Assembly (NCBI GenBank): GCA_022447225.1 | Contig: JAKVAZ010000002.1 | Span: forward strand, 62,001-126,000 | Direction: 5' to 3' | Length of the DNA: 64,000 nucleotides | Source of the DNA: Fuerstiella sp. | Lineage (GTDB): Bacteria; Planctomycetota; Planctomycetia; Planctomycetales; Planctomycetaceae | Shown: positions 38,301 to 46,177 of the stretch, in pieces | Numbering within the stretch: position 1 is the stretch's first letter | Layout: every line of letters starts with the position of its first letter | Notes under the pieces: model-generated | What the model was told of the DNA's origin: nothing | Databases searched by the model: none | The model's input: the letters and a program-made list of their open reading frames with translations, nothing else | Translations under genes and position numbers: made by a program

Positions 38301-38498
38301 CGTGACAAGCGTTTCAATCTCTTCCGGAGCCAATCCGTGTGCTTCTGTCATAATCACGACACGGGGCCGGTTCAAATCAGGAAACACATCGACCTGTGCG
38401 TGTATGCCCTGCCACGCTCCGTAACCGCTGATCATCAGTGCCAGGGCCATGATCAGCAGCCTTTGACGAAGCGCAAACCGAATAACGGCATTCAACAT
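35319..38498 (-). CDS. Heavy-metal efflux RND pump, CusA/CzcA family
   Basis: This 1059-residue inner-membrane antiporter has 12 expected membrane helices and two large periplasmic loops. The HME-RND signature in helix 4 reads GGLAVAIGELVDDAIVDVEN, closer to CusA (IGAMVDAAIVMIEN) than to CzcA (DFGxxxDGA). The methionine expected near NEGSMQLNVV for copper or silver binding is not evident, so the transported metal is uncertain. The adaptor gene lies 119 nt upstream on the same strand, giving the order adaptor-pump; no outer-membrane TolC-type factor is in the window. It would expel monovalent or divalent metal ions from the periplasm using proton entry. Confidence 0.9.
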   Translation of the reverse strand: MLNAVIRFALRQRLLIMALALMISGYGAWQGIHAQVDVFPDLNRPRVVIMTEAHGLAPEEIETLVTFPIEASMNGASGVQVVRSSSAVGISVVYVEFDWGTDIYDDRQIVNERLQLIQDRMPEGVIPTLAPVSSIMGQILMLGIWSENTKTDAMELRTLADWVIRQRLLTIQGVSQVFAMGGERKQFQVLVDPDAMLQFGVTLNQVRHAVQESSRNATGGYLDQQGPNELLVRALGRVQSVEDIQKVAVTIRDGRPVALGQIAQVVEGAQVKRGDSAAYQRDDSEKFLGGPAVVLTVNKQPGSDTRTVTDECLAAVRDLQPSLPKGMHIEPMYMQKSFIDRAIDNVKQALRDGGILVVVILFLFLMNFRTTFITLTAIPLSILMTAIVFAFFDLSINTMTLGGLAVAIGELVDDAIVDVENIFRRLKTNRRRASPEHPLLVVFRASVEVRNSIVFGTMIVILVFVPLFALTGMVGRLFAPLGIAYIVSILSSLVVSLTVTPVLCYWLLGNSKLTEHQKDGVVLRGLKWVGDRVIRFSLRFPQLNLLMTAAAAGLAALFVVNLERDPLPPFNEGSMQLNVVLPPGTSLVQSDAINRRVENRIKKVQDVIRFVRRTGRAELDEHAEGVHMSEYILELDPRSPRTREQQLAEIRETVAEIPGIVTAVEQPIAHLISHMISGVKAQIGIKLYGDDLDELRRRAQQIHTVMQSINGVTDPLVEPQVIIPQLQIRLDRDKLLLYGLTPADVNEFIETSMNGQVVSDVLVGQRSFDLLIRLKEDYREDLLALRRLSIDTPDGARIPLEAVAEIYESGGPNTVNRENVRRRIILQANVSGRGVVDVVEEIQERMKPVIASLPAGYFVEYSGQFETQQQANRIIGGLFAVSMLGVFLVLFSMFRSINLSLQVMAALPMAFIGSVAALVITGQTLTIAATVGFISLAGIASRNGILLLNHYLHLVKYEGESWTKDMIVRAGLERLSPVLMTALTSGIGLVPLVLAAGEPGKEILYPVATVILGGLISSTLLDFFVHPALFWLFGIRAAERVVRDSHVEVVLTESDRKPA

Positions 38499-38617
38499 GA
38501 AATGGCTCTCCTGGCACGAATTTCAGTAAGCGGCTCCGTCACCGAACAGGGTTTGAGATGGTACCGCCACCGTTTCCCGGGTTTGTTCCATGTAGATGAC
38601 GCACTGGTGGAATTGTC

Positions 38618-40141
38618 CTAATGGCTGTGTCCGGCATGAGGATCAGGATTACCAGGTGCCTTGTTCTTCAGTGCCATTTGCATCTGATGTGCGCCTTTCA
38701 TTGCGACCAAATCACCGGGACGAAGCGTTGCGTCACCGGCGATGACAAATGAGTGCTGGTCGTGGTACTCCACGTGAACAGAGACGCGGTGGAAATCGTT
38801 TCCTTTTTTCTGAAAGACGAAGTATTCCGCCCCCTCCTGTGCGACCGCATCTACAGGTAACACAATTCGATCCGGCCATTCTTCCACCGGAACGTGTATC
38901 TGCAGACGCTGGCCGGCAAAATACATCCAGTCCACATAACGTCTTCCGCCTTGTTGTCTTTGGTGAAGAATATTATTCGGCAGCACAATGTAAAAATGCA
39001 AAGTGCGCCGTGCAGAGGAGATTTCGTTTGCCAGCCATGCAATTTGAAGCTCATCAATTCGACCGGAGGACTCGTCCTGTCGATTAAATACCGCGGAAAC
39101 CTTCCACCCGCGCTGCAACGCCTGTCGTAATACATGGACGTCGGATTCGAATGCAACGCCTTCGATATACAGATGGCGGAGATCTGTCAGGACACAAAGT
39201 GTTTCCCCCGCACCAACCGACTGTCCTTTTTGAACGTTGAGCTTCTGCAGTATCAGCGGGGCGGGCACAGTGTTCTGTTCACCGGTGTTCTGTTCACCGG
39301 TCGCTGACTTGTGATGTTGTGCGTGATCGACTTCGAATGCTACCGGCCTCAGAGGTTGTTCGGTCAGTCGAATTTCGTCATCCGAATGGTCGTCTGATGA
39401 CGGTGCGAACATGTGCAGGTCACCCAGCAGACGACGTGTTTTTGATATCTGTGAAACCTGTGAATCAGAAAGTCCATGCAGCCGCAATGACTCGCGCTGA
39501 GCCGTCAGCAGGGCTGTCAGTTTTTCTTTGGCGTATTTGCGTTCGAGCAGCAGTCGACCCGCCACAGCTCCGCTGTTCGGGATCTTCTGTAAACGAGCAA
39601 TTTCGTTTTCTTCGATTTGCAGGTCACCCACTGTCTTTACGAAATTTGTCTGAGCTTTCACAAGATCTTCGTGGGTAAGCTGGATCCTGAAGAGCAGCGT
39701 TCCGGGCTGCACAGCTTCACCTTCGACGGCATGGATGTGAGTAATCGCTCCGGTCATCGGTGTTGCCACCTGCACTCGTGTTCGGCCTGGCTGTTCCACG
39801 ACAACGGCGGGAACGGTGATGGATGTGCGAAACGACTGCAGACGGACGGGGAGAACTGTGTCTTTTGTCAGTCCCATGTTTTTGAGAGATTCCGCAGACA
39901 GCTTTGCGGACGTCGATTCAGTGTGGCCGGCATGTGTTTCATGATCATGTCCACCGGAATCCGTAACTGTGGGTTTGACGTGGCTATCAGATGCAGCATT
40001 GGCAGGGACTGCCCTGAATTTCGTGATGATTCTGCGGACTCCGCTGCGAGTTGAAGGGAACCATACACTGTGTGCCAACACACACACTGTAATCGCAGCT
40101 GTCAGCGATACCGGCCAGGCCCACCGGTTCGCATATTTCAT
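38618..40141 (-). CDS. RND efflux periplasmic adaptor with histidine-rich ends (CusB/CzcB-like)
   Basis: From the ATG at 40141 the protein starts with a membrane anchor (ANRWAWPVSLTAAITVCVLA); the frame is open to 40201. A His-rich stretch (GGHDHETHAGHTES) follows, then a lipoyl/barrel-sandwich segment (RVQVATPMTGAITHIHAVEG), a helical hairpin region and beta-barrel domains typical of membrane-fusion adaptors. The C terminus is also His-rich (DPHAGHSH). His clusters at both ends suggest metal capture and delivery to the pump. A 15-bp direct repeat at 39271-39300 encodes GEQNT twice. It is encoded upstream of, and presumably with, the CusA/CzcA pump. Confidence 0.87.
   Translation of the reverse strand: MKYANRWAWPVSLTAAITVCVLAHSVWFPSTRSGVRRIITKFRAVPANAASDSHVKPTVTDSGGHDHETHAGHTESTSAKLSAESLKNMGLTKDTVLPVRLQSFRTSITVPAVVVEQPGRTRVQVATPMTGAITHIHAVEGEAVQPGTLLFRIQLTHEDLVKAQTNFVKTVGDLQIEENEIARLQKIPNSGAVAGRLLLERKYAKEKLTALLTAQRESLRLHGLSDSQVSQISKTRRLLGDLHMFAPSSDDHSDDEIRLTEQPLRPVAFEVDHAQHHKSATGEQNTGEQNTVPAPLILQKLNVQKGQSVGAGETLCVLTDLRHLYIEGVAFESDVHVLRQALQRGWKVSAVFNRQDESSGRIDELQIAWLANEISSARRTLHFYIVLPNNILHQRQQGGRRYVDWMYFAGQRLQIHVPVEEWPDRIVLPVDAVAQEGAEYFVFQKKGNDFHRVSVHVEYHDQHSFVIAGDATLRPGDLVAMKGAHQMQMALKNKAPGNPDPHAGHSH
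39271..39300. repeat. 15-bp direct tandem repeat inside the adaptor gene
   Basis: TGTTCTGTTCACCGG occurs twice in a row. It encodes a repeated GEQNT in a linker next to the barrel domains and keeps the frame. Confidence 0.8.
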
Positions 40142-40287
40142 GAATCGAATCAATAAGTGACGCACGGCGACATCGACAGAATGCAACAGAAATTGTGACA
40201 CGGTGAACGCGAATTAACCGGCAACTGTAACAGTTTTCAGGAACGCGCCGGTCAATTTTACGTTTCAGCAGCGAGATCTGTGAGATT

Positions 40288-41061
40288 TCAGGAACCAGGC
40301 TGTGTCTGGACAGCTGACGCTCGACGCCACTCGTCCAGATTCTGCTCCGTGAGTGCTCCGGTATGCAGGGCGGAGGCGACAAGAACGCCGTCGATTCCGA
40401 TTGTGTGGAGCTGAACTAAATCGTTGATACTGCGGACTCCGCCCCCGGTGATAATTTCATCGTTAGGACGCAGACCGCGTACCTGACGGCACAGTTCTGC
40501 GGTTGGAACCCCCTGTGACTTACCCACGCCCGCCAAGTCAAGCACGATCCATCGGCGGAATCCTGCTTCGGCCAGGTTCTCCAGAACTTTCAGCGGTTCC
40601 ATTTGAACCCACGATTCGTCTCGGGTCAGTGGAACACCTGCCTTCAGATCAAGGCTGAGAATCAACGGTTCAGGTCCAAAGTGACGTATCAGTTTGCAGG
40701 CTGTATCCAAGTCCGGCAGCGATTCCAGCCCGACGATTACATTTCGGATTCCCAGATCCAGCAGGTCTTCTGCCTCTTCACAGGACTGAATACCTGCATC
40801 CACCATCAGGTTCAGGTTTAGTCGGGACAGCTCAGCCAGTGTACAGCGATTCGGTTGTTTGTTCAGAATTGCGTCCAGGTCTGCGATATAGGCGTTTTCT
40901 GACTTGCACACTTGATCGAGTTGCCGGAGGACAACACATGGATCTGTTGAATTTGTCAGACAGCTGCGGATCGGACGATACTCTTTCCTGCGACCTGCGA
41001 CCGCCTGCACCGTAATACCATTCAGCAGGTCCAGGACCGGGATCATCTGCATCTTATTCAC
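40288..41061 (-). CDS. HisA/HisF-related TIM-barrel protein
   Basis: This 257-residue protein has the HisA/HisF fold: the first catalytic Asp in [10 protein letters not shown], the second in [10 protein letters not shown] and the phosphate-binding [11 protein letters not shown] and [11 protein letters not shown] loops. It is not a standard HisA: the segment after strand 1 reads [20 protein letters not shown] followed by DP, the pattern of a HisA-related family known from methanogens and methylotrophs with tetrahydromethanopterin. Planctomycetes are known to carry such C1 genes, so a role in pterin-linked C1 metabolism is possible but unproven. Its start overlaps the ftsH stop (ATGA at 41058-41061). 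A histidine-biosynthesis neighbourhood is absent. Confidence 0.75.
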   Translation of the reverse strand: MNKMQMIPVLDLLNGITVQAVAGRRKEYRPIRSCLTNSTDPCVVLRQLDQVCKSENAYIADLDAILNKQPNRCTLAELSRLNLNLMVDAGIQSCEEAEDLLDLGIRNVIVGLESLPDLDTACKLIRHFGPEPLILSLDLKAGVPLTRDESWVQMEPLKVLENLAEAGFRRWIVLDLAGVGKSQGVPTAELCRQVRGLRPNDEIITGGGVRSINDLVQLHTIGIDGVLVASALHTGALTEQNLDEWRRASAVQTQPGS

Positions 41062-43070
41062 TCAGCCGCCTCGCGAGACACATCCGGCTCAACCACGTCG
41101 ATCGGAAGGTCTTCATCAGTGTGAGCAGCTGGTGGAGTCGTGCCTGGCGCAATTTTAGGACCATCCTTATATTCGTCGATGATTTCGTGCATCTCGTCTG
41201 CAGTGATCGTTTCTTTCTCAAACAGTTCCAGACTGAGACGCCGGAGGATTTTTTCCTGGGATTTAAGAATCTCATACGCTCGTCGATAGGATTCGTCGAC
41301 GATCCGTTTTACTTCCAGATCAATCTCTCGCAGCGTTTCTTCGCTGTGAATATTCTCCTGCATGATTGAGGGACCAACGGCTCCGATGAATGGCGATCTT
41401 TGAGACTCACTGTAGAACATACGTCCAAGTCGAGGACTCATGCCAAACTCGGTCACCATCCGGCGAGACATATCTGTTGCCCGCTGAAGATCGTTCTGAG
41501 CTCCGGTCGACGTTTCATCGTAGATGATCTGCTCAGCAGCAATTCCTCCCAGTAATACTGCGATGCGACCGTCAAGTTCCGACTGAGTCAGCAGCTCCCG
41601 TTCGTCCTCCGGAACCTGCAGCATATAGCCCAGAGCACCCATGCCACGCGGAATGATTGAAATCTTATGAACCGGATCCGTGTTGGGCAGGCTGGCGGCC
41701 ACCAGCGCATGTCCGGACTCGTGACCGGCAACACGTCGTTTCACTTCTTCCAGCACGATGCGTGACGTCTTTTCCAGACCCGCCATGACACGTTCCACAC
41801 CGTCTTCAAACGACTGCATGGTCACGCGGGTTTCACTGCGGCGGGCAGATAACAAAGCAGCCTCATTCACAAGGTTAGCCAGATCTGCTCCGACAAAACC
41901 GGGTGTTAGTCTGGCAATTTTCTGCAGGTTCACGTCGTCAGAAAGTTTTACTTTTTTGGCGTGCACATCCAGAATGTCTGCACGTCCCTTAATGTCGGGT
42001 CGATCCACAACGACGTGGCGGTCGAAACGACCAGGGCGACGCAGAGCCGGATCCAGTGTTTCAGGTCGGTTGGTTGCACCCATCACAATCACACTGTGGT
42101 CGGTACCGAAACCGTCCATCTCCACCAAAAGCGCATTGAGCGTTTGTTCGCGTTCGTCATGGCCGCCGGGTGCTCCACTGCCGCGAACTTTTCCCAGTGC
42201 ATCCAGCTCGTCGATAAAAATAATTGAAGGTGAACGCTGGAGTGCCTGCTGAAACATGTCACGCACCCGGGCTGCACCTACGCCGACATACATTTCCACA
42301 AAGTCCGAACCGGAAAGGCTGAAGAAGGGAACACCTGCTTCTCCTGCAACCGCTTTGGCGAGCAGAGTCTTACCAGTCCCCGGAGGTCCCACCAGCAGAA
42401 CTCCGCGTGGAATTCGTCCACCGAGTGACTGATATTTCTGAGGTGTTTTCAGGAACTCAACAATCTCCTTGAGCTCTTCGAGTGGTTCATTGATACCGGC
42501 AACGTCCTGGAATGTAATGCTGATGTCTTCCTGAGCGTAAAGCTTGCCTCGACTGCGGCCAAAGGACATTGCTGAACCGGCACCGCCCAGACGCCGAACC
42601 ATAAAGATCATCAACCCTACGAACAGTCCAATCAGCAGCAATGTCGGCAGGATGTCATTCCACGGCGACGGAGCCGTTTTGTAAGAGGCCTTGATCCCGT
42701 TTTCCTGCAGAAGTTCTTCCAGCTTTGTGCCGGCATCGTCACCCTGTCCCCACAGGCCGACTCGATAATATTTTACGTCGGCTTTTCGATTGTTCTTCAG
42801 GTAATCAATCGACTTCGACTGCCAGGTCAGTTCCGTCGGGCCAATCTTCAGTTCGTGGACTTCTTCCGGTGTCAGGACACCGTCCTCAATCTTCCTGACG
42901 AATTCACTGTACTCGATCAGTTCCCCGGCCGGGGTGTGCATCGTGGAGAACACAACCATTCCGACAAGGGTGAAGACGAGGGCATACCACAGGAAATTGG
43001 TCTGAGAACCACGATCCTTTTGAGGTCCCTTTTTGGGCATCTGATCGGGTTGTTTGGAGCTGTCGGACAT
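41058..43070 (-). CDS. ftsH: ATP-dependent zinc metalloprotease FtsH
   Basis: FtsH is a membrane-bound AAA+ protease that degrades misfolded and regulatory proteins. Two N-terminal helices (about 26-45 and 140-160) flank a periplasmic domain of about 95 residues. The AAA domain has Walker A GPPGTGKT, Walker [12 protein letters not shown] and the second region of homology ([20 protein letters not shown]). The protease site is HESGH followed by the distant Asp region. The length of 670 residues is typical. The stop codon overlaps the start of the HisA-like gene, so the two are translationally coupled. It is divergent from panB with 338 bp between. Confidence 0.97.
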   Translation of the reverse strand: MSDSSKQPDQMPKKGPQKDRGSQTNFLWYALVFTLVGMVVFSTMHTPAGELIEYSEFVRKIEDGVLTPEEVHELKIGPTELTWQSKSIDYLKNNRKADVKYYRVGLWGQGDDAGTKLEELLQENGIKASYKTAPSPWNDILPTLLLIGLFVGLMIFMVRRLGGAGSAMSFGRSRGKLYAQEDISITFQDVAGINEPLEELKEIVEFLKTPQKYQSLGGRIPRGVLLVGPPGTGKTLLAKAVAGEAGVPFFSLSGSDFVEMYVGVGAARVRDMFQQALQRSPSIIFIDELDALGKVRGSGAPGGHDEREQTLNALLVEMDGFGTDHSVIVMGATNRPETLDPALRRPGRFDRHVVVDRPDIKGRADILDVHAKKVKLSDDVNLQKIARLTPGFVGADLANLVNEAALLSARRSETRVTMQSFEDGVERVMAGLEKTSRIVLEEVKRRVAGHESGHALVAASLPNTDPVHKISIIPRGMGALGYMLQVPEDERELLTQSELDGRIAVLLGGIAAEQIIYDETSTGAQNDLQRATDMSRRMVTEFGMSPRLGRMFYSESQRSPFIGAVGPSIMQENIHSEETLREIDLEVKRIVDESYRRAYEILKSQEKILRRLSLELFEKETITADEMHEIIDEYKDGPKIAPGTTPPAAHTDEDLPIDVVEPDVSREAAE

Positions 43071-43408
43071 TCTTGTTGCCTGGTACGCAGAGTGGAGTCG
43101 TTAACCACAGTCCATTGATGACAGTTCACCCGGTGCCGGTGATTTGACGAATCCTCCAACTTTACGGCTCATTCCACGCACGGTCAACTTCTGTCCGGCA
43201 CATCAACAGGTTCCTCTGCCGACCGAAACCTTTCTTTCCGGCGGAAACGGTGTAATCCACAGACTTCGCGTGTTACCAATTCTCAACTGACACAGCCGTG
43301 CAATACGGTGTTTGCACTGTAGACTCCACATAATCGCTGTAAAGCTGATCACCACTGAGGTGATTTTGGTAACTGAACGTTTCTGCTTCTGTCCGGGACA
43401 CCGCCAGC
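43071..43408. other. 338 bp between the divergent ftsH and panB genes
   Basis: This region should hold both promoters. No gene or clear hairpin was found. Confidence 0.35.
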
Positions 43409-44215
43409 GTGCCTTTCACCAAAAAACAACATGTCACAGTTCCCGATTTTCTTGCCGCAGTCGAAACGGACCACCGTATTTCCATGGTGACTGCTTATGA
43501 CTATTTGTGGGCTGGTATCATGGATGAAGCCGGAGTCGACAGCATTCTGGTAGGCGATACCCTTGGTATGGTTGTTCAGGGACACTCTACCACGCTGCCA
43601 GTGACTCTGGATGAAATCATTTACCATGGGAAACTTGTGTGTCGGGCCGTTCGGCGAGCATTGGTCATTGTCGATATGCCCTTTATGTCCTATCAGGAAT
43701 CACCTTTGCAGGCTGTCCGGAGTGCAGGGCGTATTATCAAGGAAACCGGCGCAGATGCTGTCAAACTGGAAGGAGGTCACATTCAGCAGTCGACGATCGA
43801 AGCGATTTGTCGAGCGGAAATTCCCGTAATGGCCCATGTCGGTATGAGGCCGCAGGCCATCCGTCGTCTGGGAGCCATGGGACGCATCCAGCGTGATGAA
43901 CAGGCACTGCTGGACGATGCCCGGGCTGCTGAGGACGCCGGAGCTTTTGGACTTGTACTGGAACTCGTACCTGGTGACATTGCACGGAAAATTACTGATG
44001 CCATTTCTATTCCGACGATCGGAATTGGTGCCGGTCCAAACTGCAGCGGGCAGGTATTGGTTGGGCCGGATATGCTGGGTCTGACACCGGGTTTTAATCC
44101 CCGATTTCTGAAAAAATTTGCCGAACTCAGAGACGTTGCTCTAGACGCTGTTCGGAACTACGTCAGTGAAGTTGAACAGGGGACGTTTCCCGGACCTGAG
44201 CACACGCACCGTTGA
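43409..44215 (+). CDS. panB: 3-methyl-2-oxobutanoate hydroxymethyltransferase (ketopantoate synthase)
   Basis: PanB adds a hydroxymethyl group from methylenetetrahydrofolate to alpha-ketoisovalerate, the first step of pantothenate and CoA synthesis. The family motifs are present: TAYDYLWAGIMDEAGVDSIL, VGDTLGMVVQGHSTTLPVT, the Mg ligands within these and in KLEGG, AHVGMRPQ, and TIGIGAGPNCSGQVLV. The length of 268 residues is normal. The start is a GTG at 43409. panC and panD are not adjacent. Converges with the GDPD-like gene, with 54 bp between stop codons. Confidence 0.95.
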   Translation: MPFTKKQHVTVPDFLAAVETDHRISMVTAYDYLWAGIMDEAGVDSILVGDTLGMVVQGHSTTLPVTLDEIIYHGKLVCRAVRRALVIVDMPFMSYQESPLQAVRSAGRIIKETGADAVKLEGGHIQQSTIEAICRAEIPVMAHVGMRPQAIRRLGAMGRIQRDEQALLDDARAAEDAGAFGLVLELVPGDIARKITDAISIPTIGIGAGPNCSGQVLVGPDMLGLTPGFNPRFLKKFAELRDVALDAVRNYVSEVEQGTFPGPEHTHR

Positions 44216-44269
44216 TGTTGTGAGGGGCAGTTGATGGGTCCTGTCACTCCGCGGAACGGAGTTCAGATG

Positions 44270-45316
44270 TCACTCCCTGCTTTTGCGAATCAACTGAAAT
44301 GGTCCGGTCCTGATCTTCGGTGACCTGGATGCGCGCCAGCTAAGAACTTTGTCCGGGCGATCACTGTAAATCCCGTCGGCCCCGGCGTCCTGAACAAGCC
44401 AGTCCAGCAGCTGATCGACTGATTTCGCAGATTTTTTCAGCTGGTCTGTAGGTGCGGTCCGGACATGTACCTGCATTGCATGCGCATGAGAGAGACGAAT
44501 CACGTCTGTGAAGACCGGCTCCGTGTTTTTTCCCTTGGTCATTCCGGAGATCACACCATCGACAGAGATCCCCAGTCCGTCTGCGACTCGAGCATACTCT
44601 CGAATCTTTTGTTCGGTTGGAGGGGTCCTGCAAAGCTGAATCAGCGGCAGGCGGCATTTGAGGTCAATTCGCAGTCGACGCAATTCTTTTTCGTCAAAAC
44701 ACTGCAGATAAATCAGATGATCCTCACCGGCCGAATCCGCTGCATTCAGAACTTTGAGTACGGAGCCGGCAACGTCAAACTGTTCAGCTCGATGGCGAGC
44801 AGGTTCTCTGAGTTCGATGCAGAGGCCGGTGGCAGTTCGTCGGGAATGGTCCAGACCACGAATGAGTTCCACGTGTTCCCGCAGGGTGGCAATCTGAAAA
44901 CGGCCCTGTCCTGCAGGGAATCCTGAAGAACCTGCGTGATGAGACTGCTTCCGCACATTCAGCCGGCGAAGTTCCTCAAGCGTGAAGTCAAACACGTACC
45001 ATCGACGGTCATCCCGCAGCCTGTCAGGAAACACGTCAGCTACATCAGTCACCGGATCAAGAGCGATATCACGGAGGACAACCGGCACGTTATCCTTCGA
45101 CAGCACGCACTTCAGTTCGATGTAGTCTGCTTTCAGGGCATGAGCATATGCAGCGGCTTCCGTGGTGTGTTCCGGCAAGTATCCTGAAGCACCTCCACGA
45201 GCAATCACAACCGGCCAGGAGCCGGCAGACTCAGTCGATACGGCCTTTGTTGACTGTCCGTAAGCAGAATTCAGAATAATCAGATATACAGAGACCAGCA
45301 GGTTAACCCTGTTCAT
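44270..45316 (-). CDS. GlpQ-like glycerophosphodiester phosphodiesterase homologue with substituted catalytic residues
   Basis: A signal peptide (LLVSVYLIILNSAYGQ) leads into a GDPD TIM barrel that follows E. coli GlpQ closely: GASGYLPEHTTEAAAYAHAL, then KADYIEL, SKDNVPVVL, DPVTDVADVFPDRLR and FDFTLEELRRL. The catalytic residues are changed. The first His-Arg (AHRG in GlpQ) reads ARGG; the metal-binding E-x-D reads E-L-K; the second catalytic His (VVLHD) reads VVLRD. All three changes hit the active site while the scaffold is kept, so this is probably a pseudoenzyme that binds rather than hydrolyses. The start at ATG 45316 overlaps the stop of the upstream CBM9-like gene. The frame is open to 45343. 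Periplasmic location expected. Confidence 0.85.
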   Translation of the reverse strand: MNRVNLLVSVYLIILNSAYGQSTKAVSTESAGSWPVVIARGGASGYLPEHTTEAAAYAHALKADYIELKCVLSKDNVPVVLRDIALDPVTDVADVFPDRLRDDRRWYVFDFTLEELRRLNVRKQSHHAGSSGFPAGQGRFQIATLREHVELIRGLDHSRRTATGLCIELREPARHRAEQFDVAGSVLKVLNAADSAGEDHLIYLQCFDEKELRRLRIDLKCRLPLIQLCRTPPTEQKIREYARVADGLGISVDGVISGMTKGKNTEPVFTDVIRLSHAHAMQVHVRTAPTDQLKKSAKSVDQLLDWLVQDAGADGIYSDRPDKVLSWRASRSPKIRTGPFQLIRKSRE

Positions 45317-45975
45317 TTGTCGGCTAACTCCAACTGAACCCACAATGACGGGTCCCAGGCGACGGGGAATTCTTCTGTTACCGTGAGTGGCTGTTCACCC
45401 AGTTCGGTGTCGTGGACGAGACAATAGAATCCTAATTGTCGTAGTTCATCAATCTCACGATAACCGTAGAGCTGGCTTTCCGGAATCCAGACTTCCATTT
45501 CATAACCGTCTTTACGGGCATGCACTCGAAGCTGAATATGGCGGATCTGTATGTCAGATTTGACTTCCCGCTGTTGCGGAATTGACATGGGGACCACCGT
45601 CGGTTCTCCGTCGGCTGAGAGGTTGCAGGGAAAACAGGCCAGTCGATGACAGTAGCCGGTTGCCCGGTGTACGTTACCGGTTGGTCGCGTGTCGATCCAC
45701 AGTTCCACACAGTCCGAGTCTGTCGGATGATTTGGTTCCCCTGCGAGCGGTCGGGTGCGTCCACAGACAATCACACGAATGCCCAGTCCCTTTGAATTCC
45801 AGCCAATATGAACTGTTGAAAAAGACGGGCTGCCGTCCATCATCGACACATTCGGGAGCTGTGCCGAATCGGTCAGTTTCAGCAGCCGCCCTGTTTTTTT
45901 CCGTGAGGGTGTCGGACATGCCGGCACTTTCATTCGATAATCAAACAGCAGACTTGACGGGATGATCCGGTTCAC
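45313..45975 (-). CDS. CBM9-like/DOMON-type carbohydrate-binding domain protein
   Basis: This 220-residue protein resembles the CBM9-like family found in planctomycetes and other bacteria: VHIGWNSKGLGIRVIV, the DSDCVELWIDTRPTGNVHRAT block, and the ARKDGYEMEVWIPESQLYGY block with the closing GFYCLVHDTELGEQ. These form the beta sandwich that binds sugar ends in characterised CBM9 modules. No signal peptide is evident, which is odd for a carbohydrate-binding domain. It overlaps the GDPD-like gene by 4 nt (ATGA), so the two are translated together. Its own ligand and partner are unknown. Confidence 0.75.
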   Translation of the reverse strand: MNRIIPSSLLFDYRMKVPACPTPSRKKTGRLLKLTDSAQLPNVSMMDGSPSFSTVHIGWNSKGLGIRVIVCGRTRPLAGEPNHPTDSDCVELWIDTRPTGNVHRATGYCHRLACFPCNLSADGEPTVVPMSIPQQREVKSDIQIRHIQLRVHARKDGYEMEVWIPESQLYGYREIDELRQLGFYCLVHDTELGEQPLTVTEEFPVAWDPSLWVQLELADK

Positions 45976-46177
45976 GATGAAGCGGCCTTCTGCAGCGGAG
46001 GTTCTGACTAAGTCCGGAATACAGGTTCTGAGGGTTTCCGATCAGTTCCTGAGGTACAAACATCACTACTCCCGGTGAGAATCAACACAAAACGAGCGGG
46101 CACCGCGAATGTCCTGCTGTCAGACAGAACAATCAGCAGGGGCCGTTCGCTGACCAGAGAGTCGCGCGGCGGTTGTC

